DNA of 64,000 bases from Streptomyces exfoliatus (lineage in GTDB: Bacteria > Actinomycetota > Actinomycetes > Streptomycetales > Streptomycetaceae), in NCBI RefSeq assembly GCF_000725545.1, contig NZ_JNZP01000018.1:1-64000 (forward strand), in the 5' to 3' direction. Below the pieces are notes generated by a model. That model searched no databases. It worked only from the letters and a program-made list of their open reading frames with translations, and was not told where the DNA came from. The position numbers were made by a program, and so were the translations under genes. Below are positions 1 to 8,561 of the stretch, piece by piece (the first letter of the stretch is position 1; each line of letters starts with the position of its first letter).

Positions 1-106
1 CGGCCCCGACACCCCCATCATCACCACCGACGCCCGGCACCGCGCCGACGCCAAGAGCGCCCTCATCACGCTCGTCGAGCACGCCCTCATGGCCCGGCTG
101 CGCTAG
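1..106 (+). CDS. C-terminal end of a CvnD-like GTP/ATP-binding protein (partial)
   Basis: Only the last 34 codons are in the window, read from base 2 and closed by TAG at 104-106. The residues IITTDARHRADAKSALITL followed by VEHALMARLR resemble the C-terminus of the small Ras-like GTPases (CvnD) encoded last in Streptomyces conservons. From memory, S. coelicolor has a conservon ending next to accB/accE, which fits the neighbours here. The G-motifs lie outside the window, so the assignment rests on this tail and on context. Two strong hairpins follow the stop codon. Confidence 0.55.
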   Translation, partial: GPDTPIITTDARHRADAKSALITLVEHALMARLR

Positions 107-132
107 TCCCCGCAGACGTCGGTACGGAGTGA

Positions 133-166
133 GAGGCCCCGCGCACCCCACGGTGCGCGGGGCCTC
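133..166. terminator. Hairpin terminator after the CvnD-like gene
   Basis: A perfect 15-bp stem (133-147 with 152-166) closes a 4-base loop 26 bases past the stop codon. There is no T-run, as is common for Streptomyces terminators. It lies between convergent genes. Confidence 0.7.
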
Positions 167-195
167 GTCCGTGCCGCCCGCCGGTCCCGGCACGC

Positions 196-232
196 CGAAG
201 GCCCCCGCTCCGGGAGGGAGCGGGGGCCTTCG
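196..232. terminator. Hairpin terminator after accE
   Basis: A perfect 15-bp GC-rich stem (196-210 with 218-232) lies 13 bases beyond the accE stop codon. Together with the hairpin at 133-166 it separates the convergent transcription units. Confidence 0.7.
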
Positions 233-245
233 GTGCGACGTGCGG

Positions 246-440
246 TCAGCGCCAGCTGTGCGGGGCGCGGAAGCCGTGCTCGCGCTCCAGGCGGCGCCAG
301 CCGGCCGTGGTGCTGCCCTGGTGGTCCGTCTGCTCGGGCGTGGCGGCCGCGCGGGCGAGCAGCACCGCGGTGATGGCGGCGAGCTCCTCGGGGCCGGCGT
401 GGCCCTTCTCGACGCGGAGAAGATTGGCGGGAATGCTCAC
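246..440 (-). CDS. accE: Acyl-CoA carboxylase epsilon subunit
   Basis: A 64-residue protein of the AccE/PccE epsilon type, the small subunit that stabilises actinomycete acetyl/propionyl-CoA carboxylase complexes. It contains [20 protein letters not shown] near the start and ends with [17 protein letters not shown], features typical of these proteins (a conserved valine/lysine-glycine segment followed by [10 protein letters not shown]). The GTG start at 438-440 is chosen because AGGAG lies about 8 bases upstream and because it follows the accB stop by 14 bases. It is the second gene of an accB-accE operon. The upstream frameshift in accB places accE in the same frame as the accB N-terminus, so a naive reading fuses them. 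Confidence 0.85.
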   Translation of the reverse strand: MSIPANLLRVEKGHAGPEELAAITAVLLARAAATPEQTDHQGSTTAGWRRLEREHGFRAPHSWR

Positions 441-454
441 GTGGATGACTCCTC

Positions 455-1934
455 TTACTGAGGCGGGTTGCCGTGCTTGCGGGACGGCAGGTCGGCGTGC
501 TTGGTGCGGAGCATCGCGAGGGACCTGATGAGCACCTGGCGGGTCTCGGCGGGGTCGATGACGTCGTCGACCAGGCCACGCTCCGCGGCGTAGTACGGGT
601 GCATCAGCTCGGCCTTGTACTCCTTGACCATGCGGGCTCGCATGGCCTCGGGGTCCTCTGCCTCGGCGATCTGCTTGCGGAAGATCACGTTGGCGGCGCC
701 CTCGGCGCCCATGACCGCGATTTCGTTGGTGGGCCAGGCGTACGTCAGGTCGGCGCCGATGGACTGGGAGTCCATGACGATGTAGGCGCCGCCGTAGGCC
801 TTGCGCAGGATCAGGGAGATCCGGGGCACGGTCGCGTTGCAGTACGCGTAGAGCAGCTTGGCGCCGTGCCTGATGATTCCACCGTGCTCCTGGTCGACGC
901 CCGGCAGGAAGCCGGGGACGTCCAGAAGGGTGATGATCGGGATGTTGAAGGCGTCGCACATCTGCACGAAGCGCGCGGCCTTCTCGGAGGCCTCGATGTC
1001 CAGGACACCGGCCAGCGTCTGCGGCTGGTTGGCGACGATGCCGACGACCTGGCCGTCGAGACGGGCGAGGGCGCAGATGATGTTGCGGGCCCAGCGCTCG
1101 TGGACCTCGAGGTAGTCGCCGTCGTCGACGAGCTCCTCGATGACCTTGTGCATGTCGTACGGGCGGTTGCCGTCGGCCGGCACGAGGTCGAGCAGGACGT
1201 CGGAGCGACGGTCCGCCGGGTCCTCGGAGGGGACGGTCGGCGGATTCTCGCGGTTGTTCTGCGGGAGCATCGACAGGAGGTAGCGGACCTCCGCGATGCA
1301 GGTCTCCTCGTCGTCCCGTGATGAACATCTGCGAGGTCTCGCGGACCATGAACACGAAGTCCGTGAGGGCGGGCGAGTAGGCGGCGCCGCCGGCGCACGG
1401 GCCGAGCATCACCGAGATCTGCGGGATGACGCCGGAGGCGCGCGTGTTGCGCTGGAAGATGCCGCCGTAGCCGGCGAGCGCGGAGACGCCCTCCTGGATA
1501 CGGGCGCCCGCGCCGTCGTTCAGGGACACCAGCGGGGCTCCGGCCGCGATGGCCATGTCCATGATCTTGTGGATCTTCGTGGCGTGCGCCTCGCCGAGGG
1601 CGCCGCCGAAGATCCGGAAGTCGTGCGCGTAGACGAAGACGGTCCGGCCCTCGACCGTGCCCCAGCCGGTGATCACACCGTCGGTGTACGGCTTCTTCGC
1701 CTCGAGGCCGAAGCCCTGGGCGCGGTGCCGGCGCAGCTGCTCCACCTCGCTGAAGGAACCGGCGTCGAGCAGCAGCTCGATGCGTTCGCGCGCGGTCAGC
1801 TTGCCCTTGGCGTGCTGGGCCTCGGTCGCCCGCTCGCTCGGGCCGCGGAGCGCCTGCTCGCGCAGGACGTGCAGCTCGGCCACACGGCCACGGGCGTCAG
1901 CGGGCTCGCTCGGGATCTGGTCCACAACGGTCAT
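455..1934 (-). pseudogene. accB: Acyl-CoA carboxylase beta subunit, interrupted by an internal deletion and frameshift
   Basis: Carboxyltransferase (beta) subunit of acetyl/propionyl-CoA carboxylase. The N-terminal part runs from ATG at 1934 to about 1318 and ends in SQMFITG. The C-terminal part continues in another frame from about 1318 ([14 protein letters not shown]) to TAA at 455. It includes [40 protein letters not shown] and the C-terminal RKHGNPPQ. Each half matches the family well, but about 34 residues expected between ITG and DDEE (the segment with the conserved LGGA and H..TSG motifs) are missing, and the number of lost bases is not a multiple of three. The two parts sum to roughly 490 residues, while intact homologues have about 530. 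As written the gene cannot give a full protein. Because this subunit is normally important for malonyl-CoA supply, an assembly error is a serious alternative to a true mutation. Confidence 0.85.
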
Positions 1935-1940
1935 GTTCCG

Positions 1941-1946
1941 ACCCTA
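1941..1946 (-). promoter_or_regulatory. Candidate -10 element of accB, implying a leaderless mRNA
   Basis: On the minus strand TAGGGT lies six bases before the accB ATG. This resembles the Streptomyces -10 consensus (TAGRRT) and would place transcription start at or next to the A of ATG. No Shine-Dalgarno sequence precedes the start, which agrees with a leaderless transcript. The -35 region is not recognisable. Confidence 0.4.
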
Positions 1947-2008
1947 CGAAGTCGAACAAGAAAACCCCGCCGTCCACTCCGTACAGTCTCCCGTGTCGAA
2001 TCCTGGTG

Positions 2009-2039
2009 GGGCTGGACAGAACCGTCACCCGTCCAGCCC
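2009..2039. terminator. Hairpin downstream of the PL8 lyase gene
   Basis: Perfect 9-bp arms (2009-2017 and 2031-2039) with a 13-base loop lie in the 164-bp gap between the lyase stop and the accB start. A weaker hairpin at 2056-2076 sits just before it. Confidence 0.45.
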
Positions 2040-2098
2040 AAGTCGACAGCCAGACACCCCTCGTGTTTGTAGGGGTTTCACAAAGAGCGGCTGAGACC

Positions 2099-4420
2099 CT
2101 AGAGGAGCACCTCGCAACGGTGCGTGGCTCCGCCCGTACCGGGTGTGATCCGCAGCCTCAGCGAACGCCCGGTCGCGAGCACCTCCACCGAGGGGTCGTG
2201 GACGAGCACCCGGCGGACCGGCGCGTCCCAGACGAGGTCGAGCGGCTGTCCGGTGCGGAGGGGTTCGGAGACCCTCAGGTCGAGCACGGAGCGGCGGCGC
2301 CGCACGAGGACGCTCGCCGGCGCGGTGACCGCGAGGGGCCCCACCGTACCCGCCTGCCAGAGGTTCGCGGCGGTCAGTCCCAGGGACGGGACGGCGATCG
2401 CCTGGGCGTCGGCGCTGTTGTCGAGTACGTGCAGCCAGTCGGGGTCGGCGGCGCGGGCCGCGAGGGTGCGCCGGGAGGCGCCCGGCATCACGAGGTACGC
2501 GTACGAGGCGGCGACCGGGTCCGTGCCGTGGTCCAGCCACAGGGTCTGGTAGCGGCGGGTGCGGCGCTCGGTGGAGCTGGTGGTGTTGATGTCGCTCCAG
2601 GCGCCGGTGCGGTCCTCCCGGAGGGTGCGCAGGGCGTCGGCGCCCCCGGGGAGGACCCAGCCGCCGTGGCCCTCCAGATGGGCCCAGCCCTCACCGGTGG
2701 TGAAGGCCTGGGTGCCCGACTCCCCCAGGAGCCGGTTGTCGACGACCGTCTCGACGGGCACGCCGTCGGTCGCGGTGATCCCGGCGCCGAGGCAGATGAC
2801 GGCGTCCGCCGCGCAGAACCAGGACTTGCGGGCCTCCAGGGTGGAGCCGAGGCCCTTCAGGTGCTGGCCGACGGCCGCGTACTCGCCGTCGGTGGCCCCG
2901 CCGACCCAGCGCACGGCCGGCTTGGGCGCGCCCCATTCGCCGCCGGCCCGGTCGGCGAGGCGGCGGGTGGAGACGGTGGTGCCGGGGAGGCGGTACGGGT
3001 CGACGGTGGGCCAGAACCAGTCGGTGTACTGGTCGCCGAGGGCCGGGGTCCACCAGGAGAGCATCCCGGCGCCGGTGTGCCAGCCGCGCGGGTTCTCGCC
3101 GTTGCCGCACTCGTAGTACGAGATCCGGTTCGAGGCCATGGCGATGTTGGCGGCCCAGCCGGGGCGGCGGTGGACGGCCCGGTCCATGGCGGCGAAGAGC
3201 CGGTGCCCGGTGGGTTCGGGGGCGGCCGGGACGGGCGCGGCGGCCACGGCGTGGAGCCGCGCGAGGTCGGCGACGCCGAACTGGCGGGCGGACAGGATCG
3301 GGGAGACGGTGTCGCGCTCGATCCAGCCCTTCACGCGCGCGTGCCAGCGGTCCCGCTCGGCGGGGGTGGCGCCGCCCGCGAGGAGGGCGATGGCGGCGAT
3401 GACGCCCTGGCCGTGGAAGTGGTCGGAGCGCATGATCCGGCGGTCGTCGTTCCTGAGATAACCGCGACTGATGGCACGGCCGTTGACGCTGTCCATCATC
3501 AGGCCGTCGTAGATGAGGGGCGCGTACGCCTTCTCGACGCTGTCGAGGACGATCTGCCGGTTCGGGTCGGTGACGGCCCAGCTGGATCCGGCGAGGAGCG
3601 AGAAGAGCCTGCCGAGGCCGTCGAGCATGACCTGTCCGTAGGTGCCGGAGTAGGCGACCCAGGTGTGCTGGACGAAGGAGCCGTCGGCGTAGAGGCCGTC
3701 GCCCTTGGTGACGTACGGGAAGACGGGCGAGAGGGCGTCGCGGGCGAGGGCGATCTTTGCGGGGTTCGCGCCGAGGACTCCGCGCAGGGCGACCGAGCGG
3801 CACAGGTCGACGCGGTTGGCGCCGGTGGAGGTGCCGGTGTAGTTCGTGAGGACCGAGTCGGGGACGAAGTGGTCGACGGCGGCGCAGGCGGCGGCGATCC
3901 GTTCGGCGCCGAGGTGGGGGTGGAGCGCGGCCACGATGTCCATGAGGAGGCGCGGGCTGCCTATCTGCCATTCCCACCAGTTGCCGTAGCGCGGGGCGCC
4001 GGCCCGGTAGACGCCGGCGGAGAGGTGGTCGAGGCCGCGCAGGACGTCGGAGAGGAGGCCCGGGTCGCCGGTGAGGCCGGTGCCGGGCTGCGCGTACGCC
4101 TGGGTCATGGTCCACAGGCGGTTGTAGCTCTGGGTGATGCCGGCCGGCGGGTCGAAGGGCGCGTCGGGCCAGAGGGATCCGGTGGCGGGGGCCATGGCGG
4201 AGCGGAAGGCACGCGCGAGCGTGCCCGTCTCGGCGAGGCGCGAGGCGTAGGGCTCGCCGGCGGCGTCGAAGCCGGAGCCGAGCTGGAGGTCGAGCCAGCG
4301 GAGCCGAAGGGCCTCGAACTCGTCCTCCGCCGCATGGGCGGCGGAGGGGAGTCCGAGGGCCGCGGCCGTCGCGGACGCGGTGATCAGGAACGTGCGGCGG
4401 GACCAGGCGGGGACGGGCAC
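2099..4420 (-). CDS. Secreted polysaccharide lyase family 8 (hyaluronate/chondroitin/xanthan lyase type)
   Basis: A 773-residue exported lyase that cleaves uronic-acid polysaccharides by beta-elimination. The N-terminus is a Tat signal (SRRTFLITASATAAALGLPS, then AHA cleavage). The alpha-toroid domain contains the PL8 landmarks GNWWEWQIGSPR (about 146-157), TSTGANRVD with the catalytic Asn near 202, and FVQHTWVAYSGTYGQ with His252 and Tyr261 spaced nine residues apart as in known PL8 enzymes. GRAIS near 314 carries the conserved Arg. The C-terminal half is the beta-sandwich. The GTG at 4418-4420 is preferred because GGGAGG lies five bases upstream; a TTG at 4486 would add 22 residues. Exact substrate is not visible. 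It sits next to a GH101 gene in a glycan-degradation block. Confidence 0.85.
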   Translation of the reverse strand: MPVPAWSRRTFLITASATAAALGLPSAAHAAEDEFEALRLRWLDLQLGSGFDAAGEPYASRLAETGTLARAFRSAMAPATGSLWPDAPFDPPAGITQSYNRLWTMTQAYAQPGTGLTGDPGLLSDVLRGLDHLSAGVYRAGAPRYGNWWEWQIGSPRLLMDIVAALHPHLGAERIAAACAAVDHFVPDSVLTNYTGTSTGANRVDLCRSVALRGVLGANPAKIALARDALSPVFPYVTKGDGLYADGSFVQHTWVAYSGTYGQVMLDGLGRLFSLLAGSSWAVTDPNRQIVLDSVEKAYAPLIYDGLMMDSVNGRAISRGYLRNDDRRIMRSDHFHGQGVIAAIALLAGGATPAERDRWHARVKGWIERDTVSPILSARQFGVADLARLHAVAAAPVPAAPEPTGHRLFAAMDRAVHRRPGWAANIAMASNRISYYECGNGENPRGWHTGAGMLSWWTPALGDQYTDWFWPTVDPYRLPGTTVSTRRLADRAGGEWGAPKPAVRWVGGATDGEYAAVGQHLKGLGSTLEARKSWFCAADAVICLGAGITATDGVPVETVVDNRLLGESGTQAFTTGEGWAHLEGHGGWVLPGGADALRTLREDRTGAWSDINTTSSTERRTRRYQTLWLDHGTDPVAASYAYLVMPGASRRTLAARAADPDWLHVLDNSADAQAIAVPSLGLTAANLWQAGTVGPLAVTAPASVLVRRRRSVLDLRVSEPLRTGQPLDLVWDAPVRRVLVHDPSVEVLATGRSLRLRITPGTGGATHRCEVLL

Positions 4421-4498
4421 AGGAGCCTCCCGAGGGGAAGTGGTGGGGCCGGTGGCGCCTGGTGTAACACCCTGTTTCCGACGCAATCAATGAGCACG

Positions 4499-4534
4499 GC
4501 GCGGCCCGGCGGAAGCGCTTTCCGCCGGGCCGCG
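4499..4534 (-). terminator. Terminator of the GH101 gene
   Basis: A 16-bp near-perfect stem (4499-4514 with 4519-4534) and a GCGC loop begin six bases past the GH101 stop codon and precede the lyase gene on the same strand. Confidence 0.65.
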
Positions 4535-4539
4535 CGCGA

Positions 4540-7500
4540 TCAGCTTCCGCAGTGGAAGCGGGCGTCGCCCCAGTCGGCGTGGTCGTTGCCGTTGCCGTCG
4601 CCGCCGTCGCCGACGACGAGGTCGACGTAGGAGGCGCCGGTGACGTCGGCGGTGAGCGACCAGGCCGCGTCCGTGGCCTTGAGGACCGGGGACTTCACCT
4701 TCTCCGTGCCGTCGGCGAGGACGCTGAACTGGACGCTGCCCCGGGCGGTCTGCACGTCGTCCACCCCGACCTGGGCGGTGAAGGAGGTGCAGCGCCCGCC
4801 CAGGTAGTAGCGGATCTTCGCGGGGGCGTGGCTGCCCAGACCCTTGGCGTACGTCACTCCCCCGACGCGCAGCGGGGAGCCGTCGCCGGTGCCGGTCTCG
4901 CCGTTGGAGAGGTCACGTTCGACGGGTCCCCAGCCGTTGGTGGCGGAGGTCCAGTCCAGGTCGCTGGCCCAACTGTCCGCGGTGGGCGGCGGGGGCAGGG
5001 TGCGGGCGGTGGTGGCGGCGGTGAGCCCGCGCTCCTCTCCCCCGACGGCGTACGTGAGGGAGGCGCCGAGCGGGTACGGCCGGTAGGCCGCGTCCACGGG
5101 CGGGGTGACCTGCCAGGTGGCGGTGGCCTTCCCGCCCGCCGCGACCGTGCCGAGGGTGACCGGCGCGGCCGGTTCCGCGGTCCAGCCCTCGGGGAGGGTG
5201 AGGACGGCACGGGCGCCGGTGACGTCGGTGGCCTCGTCGTTGCCGAAGGTCGCCGTGACCTGGTTCGGGCGGCCGGGCTCCAAGGTGTCGGGCGCGGTGA
5301 GGGCGAGGGTGCCGCAGGCGGCGCGCTCGGCGGCCGGGCCGAGGTCGGTGACGGTGAAGGCGTCGAGGACGAAGTCGGCGCCGTCGGGGGCGTCCCCGCG
5401 CTTGCGCAGGCCGGTCCAGGTGTCGCCGCAGCCGGCGGTGACGGTCTCCGAGAAGTGCCCGTCGGTCCGCTGCTGCCCGAGCGGGGTGCGGCGGGTCTCC
5501 ACGGAGGTGCCGTTCGCGCGGTCGTAGCCGGTGACCCACTCGTAGGCGCCCGCGTGGCTGGACTGGTAGGCGTACTCCACGCGGTAGCTGTGGCCGTCCT
5601 TCATGGGGACGGTCCAGGGCGCGGTGCGGTAGACGAGTCCGCTGTTCTCGTCGTGGGACTTGAGGGACTCGGCGCCGCCGATGACGTCGTCGATCAGCTT
5701 CCCGTTCCAGCCGGCCTGGGTGTACGGGGCGTGCAGCTGGGCGATGTGGGTGCGCGGGTCGGTCGTGCCGCCGGAGTCGCCCTTGAGGAAGGGGCCCCAG
5801 CCCTGGTCGACGGCCTCGAAGTCCTCGTGCACGAGGGTCCCCGCCTCGGTGGCGGGGGCGTTGGCGACGATCCGTACGTCGTCGATCCGGACGGTCGCGG
5901 CGCTGCCGCTCGCGGCCTCGATCCGCAGCGGGGCGGTGCCGTCGGCGGGGGCGGTGAAGGTGACCTTGGCGCGCTGGAAGCGGGTGCCGTTCCAGTCGGA
6001 CGCGGCCACCCGGTCCTGGAGCGCGGAGCGTTCGACGGTGACGGACCGGCCGCCGGCGGTGAGGGTGGTGGGGCGGGTCTCGCCTGCCTGGACCTCGATC
6101 AGGGCGGAGGCCGTGTACCGCTCGCCGGGGGTGAGTCCGGTGATCCGCTGGTGGACCGAGGCGGCGGCGGAGCCGGTGAGCTTCGCGCTGTTGCGGCCCT
6201 GGGCGTCGGTGTCACGGGCGACGGTGCCGGCCTTCGACCAGGCGCCGAGCCGGCTGTCGTTGAAGCCGGGGTCCTTCACCGGGGTGCCCTGGCCCCAGAG
6301 CGGGTCCTGGGCGACGGGGGCGCTGCGGTAGAGGACGTACGGCTGTCCCGCGACGGCGTCGAGGGTGATGCGGCCGTTGACGGGCCGGACGGTCGCGGTC
6401 TGTGTGCGGCCGTTGTCGGTGAGCTTGTGGACGGTGTACGAGCCGGTGCCGGGCACGGCCCAACTCGTCTTCCCGCCCGTCTTGTTGTAGTGGTAGAGCT
6501 TGGTGCCGCCGGCCCACGGGAGCAGGTAGGTCTCGCCGTCGAGGACCTTGCGGCCGTTCTCGTAGAAGGTGCGACGGCCGTTCTCGACGGTGCCGCGGAC
6601 GCCGCCCGTGAAGGTGAGGTCGTTGCCGTTCCAGCGGGTGATCTTCTGCTGCTGGAGGTACTTGGCGGGCAGGTTCCGCTGCCAGATGTTGGCGGTGAAG
6701 TCGTTCCAGTCGGTCTCGCCGGTCCAGCCCTCGAAGTCGACGAGGGCGGTCTGGCCGAGGACGGGATGGTTGTTCCAGACGTCCTTCTCGCCGTTGCGGA
6801 TGAAGCGGATGATCTGCGAGTTGAGGCCCTTGTTGGTGGCGCCGCCGTAGTCGAGGTCGTTGGCCCAGTGGGACCAGAGGGAGGCCCGCTCGAACTTCTC
6901 CGACCACTCGGTGGCGACGTTCCAGCCCTGCTCCTGGACGGCCCTCATCGTCTCGTCGGCGATCCAGCCGTGGGTGTAGTAGACGTCGATGTAGAGCATG
7001 GAGAGGTTGGGGTCGGTCTCGTCGCGGAGCTGCTGGAAGCGGCGGGCGAGGTCGCCGCTGTTGATGTCGCGGCGCTGGTCGATGTAGTAGCTCTGGTTGA
7101 GCCAGTTCCAGCCGGGCTTGGTCCTGTCGACGAGGGTCTCGCTGAAGTTCTTCGCCTCGGGGTACGCCTCGGTGGCGTTGACGTGGACGCCGAAGCCGGC
7201 GCCCCACTTCTTGCCCTCCTTGAGGAGGACGTTGAGGTCGTCGAGGCCGCCGGCCCGCTTGTTGTAGTTGCCGCCGTAGTCCGGGTGGGCGGAGTCGTGG
7301 CCCTCGGAGCCGTACCCCTTGAGCAGCGCGAACTGGCCGAGTCCGTCGGTGGAGAGCGAGATCCGCTTGACGTCGTCGAGGGTGCGCAGGAAGGGGTGGG
7401 TGGCCTGGGAGGCGAAGTTGAACGGGATGTGGGCGACGACCCGGCCGGGGGTCCGGTCGCTGCCGGGGGCCTTGACGCCGATCGCCCGGAAGGCGACGGC

Positions 7501-8430
7501 GCCGTCCTGCCAGTCGGTGGTGCCGTCGGCGTTGGCGTCGGGGGTGACGACGACCTTGGCCCAGGGGAGGGCGTCGCCGCTCGCGGGCTTCGGGGCGCCC
7601 TCGCCGCGGTGGGTCCACTGGCCGGACCAGACGCCGACACGGGTCTCGGTCGCGGTCCTGCGGGCCTGGTGCCAGAAGCGGGCGCCGTCGCGGGCGGACG
7701 CGCCGGAGGGCTTGTCGTAGCTGGAGTTGGACTCGACGGCGGCGGCGAGCCGGCCGGTGTTGACGATCGCGTAGCTCGCCCCCACCGGGTTCGCGTCGAC
7801 GGCGGTCGCGTCGGTGACCTGGGCGAAGACGTCGGCGGTACGGGTGGAGTCCGGGTCGAGCCGGGTGAAGGCGGTCGCGGCGCCGGCGTCGGAGGAGCCG
7901 ACGGAGACCAGGTCGTGGCCGGGTATGTCGAGGGTGCCGACCCGGAAGCTCTCGGTGTCGCGGACGGCGGTCACCCGGAAGGTGGTGGTCCGCCCGTCGA
8001 CGCTCAGGCTCGCGTCGATCTCGACGCCGGGCAGGTCGGGGAAGGTCAGCGTGTACGCGGCGGAGGAGGCCGTGAGGACGGGGGCGCCCTTGGTCTGGAC
8101 GGCGCGCGAGGTGCCGTTGAGGACGATCCGGGTGACCGGGGCCGTACTGCCGAGGAGGCGGGCGCCCGTGCCGCGGTCGGTGTACGAGAGGACGCGGGGG
8201 AAGTCCTCGGCGACGGCGACGGAGAGCTGCGGGGAGGTGAGGAGCGGGGCGTCCTCGCTGAGGGTGGCGTCCGCCGTCGTGGCGTCCGCGACCCTGGCGG
8301 CTTCCAGGGCGGTCGCCTCCGTGGCCGTGGCGCCGTCGGCGAGGGCGGGCCCCGCCAGGGCGAACACGGCGGATGAGGCGACGGCGAGCGCGCAGGCCGC
8401 ACGGATTCTTCGCGATTGGGGGAGGGACAT
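4540..8430 (-). CDS. Secreted endo-alpha-N-acetylgalactosaminidase family protein (GH101) with NPCBM domain
   Basis: A 1296-residue secreted enzyme of the family that releases the core-1 disaccharide (Gal-beta-1,3-GalNAc) from Ser/Thr O-glycans. A Sec signal peptide (about 1-31) follows RRIRAACALAVASS. A beta-sandwich precedes the TIM barrel. In the barrel YIDVYY places the expected nucleophile at Asp482, and NVATEWSEKF places the acid/base at Glu508. An EF-hand-like Ca motif DANADGTTD lies near 298. Downstream are carbohydrate-binding beta-sandwich segments, a NEW3-like domain, and a C-terminal NPCBM domain (SDLDWTSATNGWGPVERD through WGDARF). ATG at 8428-8430 gives the best signal peptide, though its ribosome site is weak; GTG two codons upstream is possible. 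It forms a block with the PL8 lyase and the M15-like protein. Confidence 0.88.
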   Translation of the reverse strand: MSLPQSRRIRAACALAVASSAVFALAGPALADGATATEATALEAARVADATTADATLSEDAPLLTSPQLSVAVAEDFPRVLSYTDRGTGARLLGSTAPVTRIVLNGTSRAVQTKGAPVLTASSAAYTLTFPDLPGVEIDASLSVDGRTTTFRVTAVRDTESFRVGTLDIPGHDLVSVGSSDAGAATAFTRLDPDSTRTADVFAQVTDATAVDANPVGASYAIVNTGRLAAAVESNSSYDKPSGASARDGARFWHQARRTATETRVGVWSGQWTHRGEGAPKPASGDALPWAKVVVTPDANADGTTDWQDGAVAFRAIGVKAPGSDRTPGRVVAHIPFNFASQATHPFLRTLDDVKRISLSTDGLGQFALLKGYGSEGHDSAHPDYGGNYNKRAGGLDDLNVLLKEGKKWGAGFGVHVNATEAYPEAKNFSETLVDRTKPGWNWLNQSYYIDQRRDINSGDLARRFQQLRDETDPNLSMLYIDVYYTHGWIADETMRAVQEQGWNVATEWSEKFERASLWSHWANDLDYGGATNKGLNSQIIRFIRNGEKDVWNNHPVLGQTALVDFEGWTGETDWNDFTANIWQRNLPAKYLQQQKITRWNGNDLTFTGGVRGTVENGRRTFYENGRKVLDGETYLLPWAGGTKLYHYNKTGGKTSWAVPGTGSYTVHKLTDNGRTQTATVRPVNGRITLDAVAGQPYVLYRSAPVAQDPLWGQGTPVKDPGFNDSRLGAWSKAGTVARDTDAQGRNSAKLTGSAAASVHQRITGLTPGERYTASALIEVQAGETRPTTLTAGGRSVTVERSALQDRVAASDWNGTRFQRAKVTFTAPADGTAPLRIEAASGSAATVRIDDVRIVANAPATEAGTLVHEDFEAVDQGWGPFLKGDSGGTTDPRTHIAQLHAPYTQAGWNGKLIDDVIGGAESLKSHDENSGLVYRTAPWTVPMKDGHSYRVEYAYQSSHAGAYEWVTGYDRANGTSVETRRTPLGQQRTDGHFSETVTAGCGDTWTGLRKRGDAPDGADFVLDAFTVTDLGPAAERAACGTLALTAPDTLEPGRPNQVTATFGNDEATDVTGARAVLTLPEGWTAEPAAPVTLGTVAAGGKATATWQVTPPVDAAYRPYPLGASLTYAVGGEERGLTAATTARTLPPPPTADSWASDLDWTSATNGWGPVERDLSNGETGTGDGSPLRVGGVTYAKGLGSHAPAKIRYYLGGRCTSFTAQVGVDDVQTARGSVQFSVLADGTEKVKSPVLKATDAAWSLTADVTGASYVDLVVGDGGDGNGNDHADWGDARFHCGS

Positions 8431-8492
8431 GCGCACTAGTTGGCCCCGCCCCGGCGGCACCGTCAACGAGATCGAGCCGCGCGGGACCCTCC

Positions 8493-8522
8493 AGTCCAAG
8501 AACCCCCTTCGGTTAGTCCAAG
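8493..8522. promoter_or_regulatory. Direct repeat AGTCCAAG upstream of the GH101 gene
   Basis: AGTCCAAG occurs at 8493-8500 and again at 8515-8522, 22 bp apart or about two helical turns, in the 131-bp gap upstream of the GH101 start. This spacing suits an activator or repressor site, but no known consensus was matched. Confidence 0.25.
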
Positions 8523-8561
8523 TGACCACCGAGGGGGGCTCTTTCGGGGACGGCCGGGCGG

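Noticed and set aside
246..1934. A single 562-codon frame covering accB and accE
   Set aside because: Only its first ~205 residues and last 64 are family-like; the middle is out-of-frame accB sequence. It is an artefact of the frameshift.
2006..8376. Very long plus-strand open frames opposite the PL8 and GH101 genes
   Set aside because: They are Gly/Val-rich antisense shadows created by the GC-biased third positions of the real minus-strand genes, with no family motif.
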